Assembly: GCA_020848905.1 (NCBI GenBank)
Contig: JADLHG010000051.1
Span: forward strand, 1 to 64,000
Direction of reading: 5' to 3'
Source: Deltaproteobacteria bacterium
Lineage (GTDB): Bacteria > Myxococcota_A > Polyangia > GCA-2747355 > JADLHG01
DNA length: 64,000 nt
The stretch's first letter is position 1; the number at the start of each line of letters is the position of its first letter. The notes beneath the pieces were generated by a model. It had not been told where the DNA came from. It was given only the letters and a program-made list of their open reading frames with translations, and searched no databases. A program made the position numbers and the translations under genes. Shown piece after piece: positions 1 to 9,758 of the stretch.

Positions 1-322
1 CAAGGCCCCCGAGCGCAGCGTCCGTAGGCAGCAGCGCCCGCCAGGGCGCTGTCGCCGGAGGTCCGCAGCCCCGCACGTCGCGCCTCTCGCAGGTCCCCCT
101 GCCTCCTCTCCCCACGGCCTCCTCGGCACCATCCATCCCACCTCTCCACGGCGCGCGACGACTGCGGGGCGGTGCGCGAGGGGGCGCTTGCCCGTCGCGC
201 CGCCCCCTCCATACCCCCATCTCCGAGAACTCGACCACCCTGCCTTCCCCCGCCGGGCGCTTCCCAGGGACCCGCGGGTTGCGGTATAGGGCGTGCAATT
301 GTCCCTCAGCAGAGGAGTCCCC
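1..322. other. No gene recognised at left edge
   Basis: No open frame here has a recognisable protein family, start signal or clear coding pattern. The sequence just before 323 carries an AGAGGAG ribosome-binding site for the next gene. A gene running off the left edge cannot be excluded. Confidence 0.4.
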
Positions 323-1114
323 GTGACACGCACCGTCCTGCTCGTCGGTCTGCTGGCCGCGCTGATCCGTCCCGCCGGCGCGGAGTCGCTCGAGGGAGAC
401 CGCCTGAGCCGAACGCTCGACGTGGGCAAGCAACCCACCGTCGAGGTGCAGAGCCCCGCGGGAGAGATCCGCGCCAGCAGCGCCGAGCAGCGCCGCGTCG
501 AGCTCAAGGTGGTCAAAGAAGGGGGGACCCCTGCCGCCCGCGCCGCGCTGAAGGTGGAGCTGACGGCCGACGCCCGGCAGGTGCGGCTCAAGGCCCAGTG
601 CTCGGCCGAGGGGCTCTGCACCGGGGTGAAGGTGCTCGTGCAGCTCCGCGTGCCCAGCGACGCGTCGTTCTCGGCCGCCCTGCTGAACGGCCCGATCAAG
701 GTGGCCGGCCGCCTGACGGCCGTGAGCGCGCGCACCATGAACGGGCCGATCGAGGTGCACGGGGTCGGCCGGGCGACCCTCGACCTGCAGTCCGTCAACG
801 GCGGGGTGAGCGGCAGCGGCCTGTCGGGGCGCATCGCCGTGCGCACGGTGAACGGCGCGGTGCGGCTGCAGCTCGTCGCGCCATTGAAGGAGGCCGTGGG
901 GGTGAGCACGGTGAACGGCAAGGTGCAGCTCTACGTGGACGGCAAGGCCTCGGCCACGGTGCAGGCGGCCACCGTCACCGGCCAGCTCCGGAGCACGCTG
1001 CCCCTGTCGCAGGCCGAGAAGTCCAGCCGGCACCTCAAGGGGCGCCTCGGCGCGGGAGGCCCCAACCTGGTCGCGCGGACCGTGAACGGGGCCATCGAGC
1101 TCCATCCGAAGTAG
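323..1114 (+). CDS. Secreted DUF4097-like (putative adhesin) beta-repeat protein
   Basis: Protein of 263 residues with a cleavable signal peptide (about residues 1-20, ending PAGA). The mature part repeats a short strand unit built around NG: LNGPIKVAG, MNGPIEVHG, VNGGVSG, VNGAVRL, VNGKVQL and a final VNGAIEL. This regular NG ladder is the signature of DUF4097/putative auto-transporter-adhesin-like proteins, which fold as a beta-solenoid. I chose GTG at 323 because AGAGGAG lies 6 bases upstream; an in-frame GTG at 293 has no such site. Likely periplasmic or surface-exposed. No catalytic motif is visible and the role is unknown. Confidence 0.75.
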   Translation: MTRTVLLVGLLAALIRPAGAESLEGDRLSRTLDVGKQPTVEVQSPAGEIRASSAEQRRVELKVVKEGGTPAARAALKVELTADARQVRLKAQCSAEGLCTGVKVLVQLRVPSDASFSAALLNGPIKVAGRLTAVSARTMNGPIEVHGVGRATLDLQSVNGGVSGSGLSGRIAVRTVNGAVRLQLVAPLKEAVGVSTVNGKVQLYVDGKASATVQAATVTGQLRSTLPLSQAEKSSRHLKGRLGAGGPNLVARTVNGAIELHPK

Positions 1115-1240
1115 AGGGGCCGGTCAAATAGACGGACCGGCGACGTGGCGGCGCCGCGCCTTCGGCGGGTGGTCACCCCGCGCGCACCTCTGGCAAGCAA
1201 GCTGCACTTCTCCTGTCGGGGATCGGAAGGACCGACAGGC

Positions 1241-2902
1241 ATGGCCAGCACAAACTCGAAGGATCTCACGGCGCATCGCCTCGGAGGTCAGCCTCTCGTG
1301 GGCAACTCCGGCGGTGGCAGGGGTCAGGGGCTCTCCGAACTTCGACGAGGGCCGTCCTCTCGACGGGCGGCCGTGGCCCTGGCCGCCCTGGCTCTCGGCG
1401 CGCTGGTCGGCCTCGCCCCCCTCCCGGGCATCGCCCCTGCCGCGCACGCGGAGGGGAAGAGGGGCCTCGTCTCGCGCGTGGTGCGGGCCCTCACCGTGCG
1501 GCCCAAGAACGTGGACGCGAGGACCGCCGCCGCGTTGATCCAGCCCGGCGACCGGGTGATCGTGCCCGTGGGCCAGGTCACGCCGCTCGCGCTCCTCTCC
1601 GCCCTGGCGGAGCGTGCGGCGACCCCGGGGAGCGGCTTCTCCGCCGAGCGCCCGGTGAAGCTCGTGTGCATGACCAACTACGCCCCGAGCGCCCTCTTCG
1701 ACGCCGAAGGGCGCATCCAGCCCTACTCGCTCTTCATCGGCCCGAACAGCCGCGCCTCCCTCGCGCAGGGCCTCGGCGACTTCATCCCCGTGATGTTCAG
1801 TCGCATCCCGGGGATGATTCGCGAGGGCACGATTCCGTCCGACGTGGCCGTGCTCGAGGTCAGCCCCCCCGACCGCCTCGGCTTCGTGACGCTCGGCCCG
1901 ACGGCCGGCTTCACGCAGGCCGCGCTCGAGAAGTCGCGCCTGGTCATCGCGCAGGTGAACCGCCACCTCCCCGTGACCCACGGCAAGACGCGCGTGCACG
2001 TGAGCCAGCTCGACTACCTCGTGCGGGCCGACGAGGAGATGCCCGCCCCGCACGCGGCCGAGATGACCGGCCTCGACCGGCAGATCGCCGGGCACATCTT
2101 CTCGCTCGTGCTGAGCAAGCAGCCGGCCCCGGCCAAGACCGCCCTCGGACGCCTCGTGGAGCGCGCCAAGCGCAAGCTCGGCCTCGGACCCATGCCGTCG
2201 TTCCAGTTCGGCATCGGGGCCATCCCCGACGCCGTGGCGCAGATGGCGGCCGAGGCGGCCGGGCTCGAGGCCTGCCGCATTCGTACCGAGCTCATCGGGC
2301 CGGGGACGCAGAAGCTCGTCGAGTCGGGGAAGGTGCGCGGCAAGGTGCGCTACACCTTCGGCATGGGCGACGCGGCTTTTCTGCGCTGGGTGCACCAGAA
2401 CAAGAAGCTCGACGCGCGCCCGGTGGACGAGCTGAACGACCCGGCCCGCATCAGCCGCATCGACCACGTGGTGGCGATCAACAGCGCGCTGAAGGTGGAC
2501 CTCCTCGGGCAGATCTCGGCGCACCGCGTGGACGGCACCTGGTACAGCGGCGTCGGCGGTCAGCTCGACTTCATGCGCGGCGCGCTACATTCGAAGGGCG
2601 GGATGGGGATCATCGCCCTGCGCTCGACGGCGATGGTGCGAGACGGCCAGGGCGGCCGGAAGCGCGAGTCCAAGATCGTCGTCAGCCTGAACGAGGGCGA
2701 CGCGGTGACGAGCACGATGCACGACGTGAAGTACGTGGTGACCGAGCACGGCGTGGCCGCGCTGGACGGCAAGAGCGCGGTCGAGCGCGCCCGTGCTCTG
2801 ATCGCCGTCGCGCACCCCGATTTTCGCGCCGAGCTCACCGCCTCGCTGGAGGCGCAGCTGGCCCGGAGCCGCGAGAAGGCCGCCACCCGCGCGGCGCACT
2901 GA
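1241..2902 (+). CDS. Acetyl-CoA hydrolase/transferase family protein with an export signal
   Basis: Protein of 553 residues. The C-terminal two thirds match the 4-hydroxybutyrate/acetyl-CoA CoA-transferase family: FGIGAIPDAV (about 323-332), RIRTEL with the likely catalytic Glu350, YSGVGGQLDF (435-444) and VTEHGVAALDGKS (500-512) followed by AHPDF. These enzymes move CoA between carboxylic acids. Odd for the family, residues 38-71 look like a secretory signal (SRRAAVALAALALG, then PAAHA before EGK), possibly Tat-type. There is also an insertion at about 267-318, before the FGIG motif. The start at 1241 is preceded by GGAAGG; an upstream in-frame ATG at 1145 would lengthen the N-terminus. CoA is not known to occur outside the cytoplasm, so the true location or substrate is uncertain. 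Confidence 0.7.
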   Translation: MASTNSKDLTAHRLGGQPLVGNSGGGRGQGLSELRRGPSSRRAAVALAALALGALVGLAPLPGIAPAAHAEGKRGLVSRVVRALTVRPKNVDARTAAALIQPGDRVIVPVGQVTPLALLSALAERAATPGSGFSAERPVKLVCMTNYAPSALFDAEGRIQPYSLFIGPNSRASLAQGLGDFIPVMFSRIPGMIREGTIPSDVAVLEVSPPDRLGFVTLGPTAGFTQAALEKSRLVIAQVNRHLPVTHGKTRVHVSQLDYLVRADEEMPAPHAAEMTGLDRQIAGHIFSLVLSKQPAPAKTALGRLVERAKRKLGLGPMPSFQFGIGAIPDAVAQMAAEAAGLEACRIRTELIGPGTQKLVESGKVRGKVRYTFGMGDAAFLRWVHQNKKLDARPVDELNDPARISRIDHVVAINSALKVDLLGQISAHRVDGTWYSGVGGQLDFMRGALHSKGGMGIIALRSTAMVRDGQGGRKRESKIVVSLNEGDAVTSTMHDVKYVVTEHGVAALDGKSAVERARALIAVAHPDFRAELTASLEAQLARSREKAATRAAH

Positions 2903-2930
2903 GCCCGGCGCGGCGCACTGACCCCCGCGC

Positions 2931-3665
2931 TCAGCCCGACGGGATGCGCCACCTGAGCGCGAAGGCCGCCACTCCGAACGCGACCGACGCGTTGAGCGAG
3001 ACCTTCCGACCGGCCATGGGGATGCACACCCGCCTCCGGCAGAACGCGAGCGCTTCGGCCGAAACGCCCGAGACCTCGTGCCCCACGACGAGCAGGAGCC
3101 GCGCGGGAAGCGCGAAGTCCTGAAGCGGCACGGCGTCGGGGGTCTGCTCGAGCGCCACGGGCTCGAACCCCTCGGCGATCCGTTGCTCGAGGAGCTCGAC
3201 GATCCGCGCGTGGTAGTCCCACGGCACGTACTGCTCGGCGCCGAGCGAGACGCGCTGCACGAGGCGGTTCGTGGGCAAGGGCGAGATCCCCGTCACGTGC
3301 ACGCGCGCAAAGCCCGCCCCGTCGGCGGTGCGAAAGACCGCCCCCACGTTCGCCGCGCTGCGAAGACCGTCGAGCGCCACCGTGAGCCCTTCGCACGGAG
3401 CCTCGCGCGGCTCGACGCTCTGCTCGCTCCACCCTGCTTCCGCGCGTGCGACGGCCCGCGAAAGCCGCGCCTCGGTCCGCGCGGGCCTGCCGCGCACCTC
3501 CCCGCGCACCTCCGCCTGCCGCGCTTCGAGCACCTCCCAGATCGCGCCCTCCCGCGCGGTGAGCGGCCTGCCGCAGCAGGGGCAGGTCACGCCGCGACCG
3601 AGCTGCGTCTCGTCGACGGCGAAGGACCTGCGACAGCTCGGATAGGGACAGCAGGCCTCGACCAT
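2931..3665 (-). CDS. SpoU/TrmH-family RNA 2'-O-methyltransferase with N-terminal zinc ribbon
   Basis: Protein of 244 residues. All three SpoU (SPOUT) motifs are visible: SAANVGAVFRTADGAGF (motif 1), VVGHEVSGVS (motif 2) and IPMAGRKVSLNASVA (motif 3), which form the trefoil knot that binds S-adenosylmethionine. Such enzymes methylate the 2'-hydroxyl of a tRNA or rRNA nucleotide; which one cannot be read here. The first 35 residues are an unusual addition, a Cys-rich zinc-ribbon-like segment (CCPYPSC and CPCCGRPL) that could help bind RNA. The ATG at 3665 lies 4 bases after the stop of the upstream TAXI-receptor gene, so the two are probably co-transcribed. Confidence 0.8.
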   Translation of the reverse strand: MVEACCPYPSCRRSFAVDETQLGRGVTCPCCGRPLTAREGAIWEVLEARQAEVRGEVRGRPARTEARLSRAVARAEAGWSEQSVEPREAPCEGLTVALDGLRSAANVGAVFRTADGAGFARVHVTGISPLPTNRLVQRVSLGAEQYVPWDYHARIVELLEQRIAEGFEPVALEQTPDAVPLQDFALPARLLLVVGHEVSGVSAEALAFCRRRVCIPMAGRKVSLNASVAFGVAAFALRWRIPSG

Positions 3666-3669
3666 CGCG

Positions 3670-5064
3670 CTAGTCCGCGCAGGGCGCCGAGCGGCCAAGC
3701 ACGCTCCTCAGCGCGGCGAGCATCTGCTGCATGAGCTGCTCCTGGTAGCGGTAGGCCATCTCCTGTCCCATCGGGACGAGGATCGAGAGCGACTGTCGCC
3801 GGCACCTCGCGGCCAGGCGCTCGATCCGCTCGCCCGTCTCCGTCAGCACCGCGCACGCCTCGGGACCCGTGACCACGAGCTCGTCGGCCCGCCGCACGAA
3901 TTCCTCCGGCACCGCCACCCCGGGGAAGAGCGACGCCAGCCGCTGCTCCACCTGCACCCGGCGCGCGTCGATCCGCCAGAGACGGAAGCGGTGGCCGAAA
4001 CTCATCACGTTGAAGAGCACCGACAGCCCCATCACGATGTAGACCCAGTTGCTGGTGGGCATGATGTCCACGAGCCACGGAACGTACTCGTCCACCAGGT
4101 CGGGCCCGCCACCCTCGTAGTAGGCGCGCGCCGCCGCCGCCACGGGGAGACCCGCGTGCGACGGCCCTTCCTTGTTGTGGCGCACGAGGGCCGGGAAGAC
4201 CTCGGAGAGGACGCGCAGCAGGCCCACGGTCTGCGACCGCGACGCGCAGCCGTTGCCGAGCACGAGCGTGTCGATGCGCAGCACGCGCTTGTCCACCTGC
4301 GGGACGAGGTGCACCGGATCGTACTGGCCGGCGCCGATGCGTCCCACGCGCGCGAACGGCAGGCGCCTCGCCACCACGTCGAGCTGCGCGAAGCTCGCCA
4401 CCTGGAGCCCGCGCAAAACGAGCGCCTCCTCGACGAGCGCCGCGTCCTCGTCGATGATCATCATCGCCAGGTCGAGCGCGCCCCGCTCGACGAGCGCGAG
4501 CTGATCCGCGAGCTCGTGGTGCGAAAGCCGGGGACGCAGCCCCGAGAGCCCACGCAGCGAGAAGAGCTGCTCCGCCACGCGCGAGGTCCCGCCACCCGAC
4601 GGACCGACGCCGATGCGCAGGGCCTTGAGCTGGCCAAACGAAATCAGCCGGTCCGCCTCGCGCCCGAGGAAGAAGACCGACTCCGACTTGGGCAGCACGC
4701 CCACGATCTCGAGCCCCGGGTGATCGCGCCAATCGAGGCCGTCCTGCACGAGCGCGAAGTGGGCCCGACAGGTGCGACGCTCCTCGACGAGCTGCCGCGC
4801 GTTTTCGATCGAGCCGCGCGTCGGCTGGTTGGTGAGGCGACCGCGCTTGCTCGCGGCGCGCTCGGCCACCTGCGCCACGAGGGCGTGGTAGTGCCCCCGC
4901 GGGCTCCCCGAGAGCATCGTGGCGTGAAGGTGTCTAAGGTCGGGCCGCAGATCGCGCTTCGCGACCCAGACGGCCGCGGCCCCGATCGCCGCGAAGAAGA
5001 GAGCCACCTTCAGGCCCGTGGACTCGGCGAGGAGCTGGAGCAGACCGACGCGACGTGCGCTCAT
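3670..5064 (-). CDS. TAXI-family TRAP transporter solute-binding protein, membrane-tethered
   Basis: Protein of 464 residues. An N-terminal membrane segment (about residues 15-35, ALFFAAIGAAAVWVAKR) is followed by a periplasmic ligand-binding domain of the TAXI (TRAP-associated extracytoplasmic immunogenic) type, with GSPRGHYHALVAQVAE, GVGPSGGGTSRVAEQL and LRIDTLVLGNG segments. A second membrane segment (WVYIVMGLSVLFNVMSFG) precedes a cytosolic tail of about 120 residues. Two membrane helices and a long cytosolic tail are not usual for a transporter receptor, and no TRAP permease genes adjoin it. It may act as a sensor rather than a transporter component. The start at 5064 (MSARR) was chosen over an upstream one because it is where family-like sequence begins. 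Confidence 0.65.
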   Translation of the reverse strand: MSARRVGLLQLLAESTGLKVALFFAAIGAAAVWVAKRDLRPDLRHLHATMLSGSPRGHYHALVAQVAERAASKRGRLTNQPTRGSIENARQLVEERRTCRAHFALVQDGLDWRDHPGLEIVGVLPKSESVFFLGREADRLISFGQLKALRIGVGPSGGGTSRVAEQLFSLRGLSGLRPRLSHHELADQLALVERGALDLAMMIIDEDAALVEEALVLRGLQVASFAQLDVVARRLPFARVGRIGAGQYDPVHLVPQVDKRVLRIDTLVLGNGCASRSQTVGLLRVLSEVFPALVRHNKEGPSHAGLPVAAAARAYYEGGGPDLVDEYVPWLVDIMPTSNWVYIVMGLSVLFNVMSFGHRFRLWRIDARRVQVEQRLASLFPGVAVPEEFVRRADELVVTGPEACAVLTETGERIERLAARCRRQSLSILVPMGQEMAYRYQEQLMQQMLAALRSVLGRSAPCAD

Positions 5065-5309
5065 CGGGGCGGAATCTACCAGGTCGAAGACGCGCGGCGC
5101 ACCTCGCCGATGCCGGGGTGCGCACGACGCGTCCCGAGGCGGGGTCGAGGCCGGCCGCCGGAGCCGCCACTCGGGCGACCGGATCCTGGGGGGTTGTGGC
5201 CCCGGCCCGAGAGACGCCGCGCGCCTCAACCGGCGGAAATCGCGCCCCGCAGGCCCGCGCCGGCGTACCGGGGACGGTGGCACGAAGATCGCTAAGGCGT
5301 GGTCACGGG

Positions 5310-5579
5310 ATGACCAGCCGCGAACGACAGCACACGCCGTTACGCCTCTACGTGGGAACGAAGAACCCCGACGACGCCGAAGCGCTCCGCTTCGGGGACT
5401 GGCTGGTGCGGCGCGAGCTCATCAGCCGGCGGGAGCTCTACCGCGCGCTTCAAGCGTCGTACTTGAGCGGGCGTCGCGTCGGCGACACGCTCGTGGAGCT
5501 CGGCGTCCTCGGGCGGGACTGCGTCGAGCAAGAGGCCCGCGCCTTCGCCGCCTTCACGGCCTTCACGATCTCGGGGTAG
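5310..5579 (+). CDS. Small MshEN/GspE N-terminal-like domain protein
   Basis: Protein of 89 residues. It contains LRFGDWLVRRELISRREL and GRRVGDTLVELGVL, the paired short helical repeats of the GspE/PilB N-terminal (MshEN) domain, which in some proteins binds cyclic di-GMP. Here the domain stands alone without the ATPase. The ATG at 5310 has only a weak ribosome site. It is transcribed away from the TAXI gene. Assignment rests on the repeated GD-LV-LGVL pattern; a small unrelated helical protein is the alternative. Confidence 0.5.
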   Translation: MTSRERQHTPLRLYVGTKNPDDAEALRFGDWLVRRELISRRELYRALQASYLSGRRVGDTLVELGVLGRDCVEQEARAFAAFTAFTISG

Positions 5580-5624
5580 ATCGATCGCGCGTTGGATCGA
5601 CCCGCGACGCGGCCGCTATCGGGC

Positions 5625-5668
5625 AAAAAAACAACGGCCGCCGCGAACCCCGACGCCGCGACGGCCGT
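5625..5668 (-). terminator. Intrinsic terminator after the EF-hand lipoprotein gene
   Basis: On the minus strand, an inverted repeat (5657-5668 with 5634-5645, ACGGCCG core, one mismatch) is followed by TTGTTTTTTT (5625-5633). It lies 55 bases past the stop of the gene ending at 5723. Confidence 0.65.
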
Positions 5669-5722
5669 CCACCTCCTCGCCAGAGCAGCCCACTCGGCCA
5701 CCCCGCGTTGATGTCTCGTCCC

Positions 5723-6694
5723 TTAGCGTCCCGCGTCGATCTTGCAGGGCACCGCCTTGAAGCTCAGTCCGAAGGAGAGCGCGTCCTTCACGCCGTTGCC
5801 GTCCAGGTCCACATCCGGGTTGCGCAGCGTGAGCAGCACGGCCGGACTGTTGGCGAACTCCTCGACGGTGACGCGGCCGTCCCCGTTCGGGTCGAAGGCC
5901 TTGCGAATGCCGGTCCGCACCTGCTCCTCCAGACCGCCCATGTGGTAGGTGTCGTTCACCGTCTTCGCGAGGACGGGCAGCACGCGATCCACCATCTGCT
6001 GCACGGGGATCGCACCGGTCATCCGGCCCCCCGTGAGAACCCCGGGGCCGAGGTCGGCCTCCACCGTGACCCGCTTGAGGGGCAGCAGCACCGGCGCTCC
6101 GCCGGGGACGGGGTTCAGGTGCACGAACGGCACGACCATATCGCCCGGTCCCGCGCTCAGCCGCCCGCCCTGCACTTCGAGGCGAAGGCTCGTGCGGCCG
6201 TCGATGCTCGGCAGCGGCTGAAGCGTCGAGGCACCGTCGAAGATGTGCTGCGGGCCCACCCCTTCCACCGGCCGGCCCACGTAGGTGCGAAGCTCGCCGC
6301 GGGTCCCGTCGCTGAGCCCCGGCGCCACGACCTCGTGCAGGACGAGCATGCGCCCCGCGCGGATGTCTCCGTCGAGCAGGCCCTGCACGTCGAGCTGCGG
6401 CATCACCGCCGAAAGGGCGCCCAGGATGCGGCCGAGCTGGTTGTCGGGCAGGCCGTCACCGTCCAGGTCGCGCGCGTGCTCGCTCGCGCTGCGCGGGAGC
6501 TGGACCTGGCTCACCACCGTTTGCAGCACGGCCCGGGCCGGCGCAGGACCGGTCGGCGGCTCGGTGATGGATGGCGGCGTCGTCGGTTCGGTGCAGGCGG
6601 GGTCTCCCCCGAGGCAACGCGACGTTCCGTCCGAGGTACCGCATCCCGCGCCCAGCGCGAGCAACACCATACTCAGAAGAGCTCCCCTGCACAT
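5723..6694 (-). CDS. EF-hand-containing lipoprotein
   Basis: Protein of 323 residues. A lipobox (LALGAGC, Cys18) marks it as a lipoprotein. A Thr/Pro-rich linker follows. DLDGDGLPDNQLG near residue 75, DPNGDGRVTVEEF near 268 and DVDLDGNGVKD near 293 are calcium-binding EF-hand or dockerin-type loops. The rest is not recognised. A similar C-terminal FGLSFKAVPCKI ends the protein. It is followed by an intrinsic terminator and preceded by a possible sigma-54 promoter at 6730, so it is probably monocistronic. Likely role is a calcium-dependent envelope protein; function unknown. Confidence 0.7.
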   Translation of the reverse strand: MCRGALLSMVLLALGAGCGTSDGTSRCLGGDPACTEPTTPPSITEPPTGPAPARAVLQTVVSQVQLPRSASEHARDLDGDGLPDNQLGRILGALSAVMPQLDVQGLLDGDIRAGRMLVLHEVVAPGLSDGTRGELRTYVGRPVEGVGPQHIFDGASTLQPLPSIDGRTSLRLEVQGGRLSAGPGDMVVPFVHLNPVPGGAPVLLPLKRVTVEADLGPGVLTGGRMTGAIPVQQMVDRVLPVLAKTVNDTYHMGGLEEQVRTGIRKAFDPNGDGRVTVEEFANSPAVLLTLRNPDVDLDGNGVKDALSFGLSFKAVPCKIDAGR

Positions 6695-6729
6695 GCGATC
6701 CTCGCTCCCGGCGATCTACGCGCCGTCAG

Positions 6730-6745
6730 TGCACGGGGCATGCCA
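6730..6745 (-). promoter_or_regulatory. Possible sigma-54 promoter for the EF-hand lipoprotein
   Basis: Minus strand reads TGGCATGCCCCGTGCA: GG and GC are separated by exactly 10 bases, as in the -24/-12 consensus TGGCACG-N4-TTGCA. The GC is 36 bases before the ATG at 6694. Two positions deviate, so moderate support only. Confidence 0.35.
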
Positions 6746-6928
6746 CGCGCCGCGTCAACGAGATCGTAAGGTTAGCGTGCAGGACGGTGGCTCCCCGAGG
6801 ATCGGCGGCGGCTCTGTGGGCCGGTCTCCCGTCCCCACCCCCGACCGCGGGCCCCGGATTGGCCCGACCCATCCGGTGCCAGGTGGCACCAGCGCCAAGC
6901 CGCCCGCCCCCTCTCTCGGGGTCACGAG

Positions 6929-7525
6929 CTACGGCAACCGCTCGAGCGTCCCGAGGATCTTTCCCGGCAGCGCGTCGTCGCTCGGGCCGTAGTGCCGGAA
7001 CGCCACGCGCCCCCCTTCGGCGATCACGAAGGTGGCCTGCAGCGCGAGCTTCGAGTCGGGGTCGGCCACGTCCCAGCGCTCGATCGTGAAGCGCCGCGGA
7101 TCGCTGTAGAGCGCGAACGAGAGCCCGAGCTTCTCCTTCAGCTTCTGGCTCTCCTCGACGCGGTCGGTGCTGATCGGCACGAGCGCGACGCGCTGGCTGC
7201 GGAGCTTGGGGTAGAGGCTTTGCAGCTGCACGAGCTGCCGCTGGCAGGACTTTCAGAGGTGCCCCTTGTAGAAGACCACCACCGCGGGCCCTTTCTGCCA
7301 GGCCCGGTCGAGCTGCACCGACCCCACCCCGTCGGTCGATCGCAAGAGCCCCGTGGGGGCCTGCGTGCGAAGGCGACTGAAGCGCCCGCTCGGCAGGCGA
7401 TGCCGCTCGACCTGCGCGTCGCCGCTCGCGCCGGGTTCCGTCGCCGCCGGACCCGGGCTCGAGCCTCGGCAGGCGGTCCACGCGGCCGTCGCCGCCAGCA
7501 CTCCGATTAGCCATCGCGCACGCAT
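6929..7525 (-). CDS. Peroxiredoxin-like selenoprotein (UxxC), in-frame TGA at 7253-7255
   Basis: Read through the TGA at 7253-7255, one frame gives 198 residues of the AhpC/TSA thioredoxin-fold family. The sequence around it is VVFYKGHL-U-KSC-QRQLVQLQ, where the family normally has FYRGHWCPxCRRQL; selenocysteine (residue 91) replaces the peroxidatic Cys and Cys94 is the partner. Coding continues uninterrupted afterwards with PISTDRVEESQKLKEKLGL, FALYSDPRR and ATFVIAEGGRVAFRHYG, all typical of the family. Residues 1-20 look like a lipoprotein signal (WTAC, Cys19). A candidate SECIS hairpin follows the TGA. A start 9 bases upstream (7534) is also possible. Likely an envelope-anchored thiol peroxidase or reductase. 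It is divergent from the OPT gene. Automated calling would split it in two. Confidence 0.8.
7222..7238 (-). promoter_or_regulatory. Candidate bacterial SECIS hairpin
   Basis: Beginning 15 bases after the TGA, the mRNA has GCAGCU-CGUGC-AGCUGC, a perfect 6-bp stem with a 5-base loop holding GU. This is about where SelB-binding hairpins sit in bacterial selenoprotein genes. A second, smaller hairpin (CUGCC-AGC-GGCAG, 7235-7247) overlaps it and would compete. Confidence 0.5.
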
Positions 7526-7615
7526 CGAACGCATGGAGCGAGGACTAGCACGGCCCGCGCGACCCTGTCTCGCGCTTCGTGCTACTGTGCGCGCCTTCGA
7601 CGAAGGAGCCGCGCG

Positions 7616-9595
<1,980 letters not shown>

Positions 9596-9670
9596 CCTCC
9601 CCCCGGCGCGCTCGCGTGATTTCGGGGAGCGCCTCCGATTTTCCCGCGCTCCAAGGGATCTGCCGACCGA

Positions 9671-9690
9671 CGAGAAACCCGTGTTTCTCG
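9671..9690. repeat. Perfect 8-bp-stem hairpin between OPT gene and next gene
   Basis: CGAGAAAC-CCGT-GTTTCTCG, an exact inverted repeat 75 bases after the transporter stop. No T-run follows on either strand, so it may be a transcript-end stabiliser or a protein-binding site rather than an intrinsic terminator. Confidence 0.4.
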
Positions 9691-9712
9691 CCAGCTAGCG
9701 GCGCTTCCGGCC

Positions 9713-9728
9713 TGGCGCGACTCCTGCT
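9713..9728 (+). promoter_or_regulatory. Possible sigma-54 promoter
   Basis: TGGCGCGACTCCTGCT has GG and GC spaced by exactly 10 bases, 31 bases upstream of the ATG at 9759. Two consensus positions deviate, so support is weak. Confidence 0.3.
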
Positions 9729-9758
9729 CTCTTCCAGGGCGGAAACAGGAGGAGAGTT

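Noticed and set aside
1124-2524. 466-residue minus-strand frame over the CoA-transferase gene
   Set aside because: Arg/Gly/His-rich shadow without motifs; the plus-strand frame has clear family motifs.
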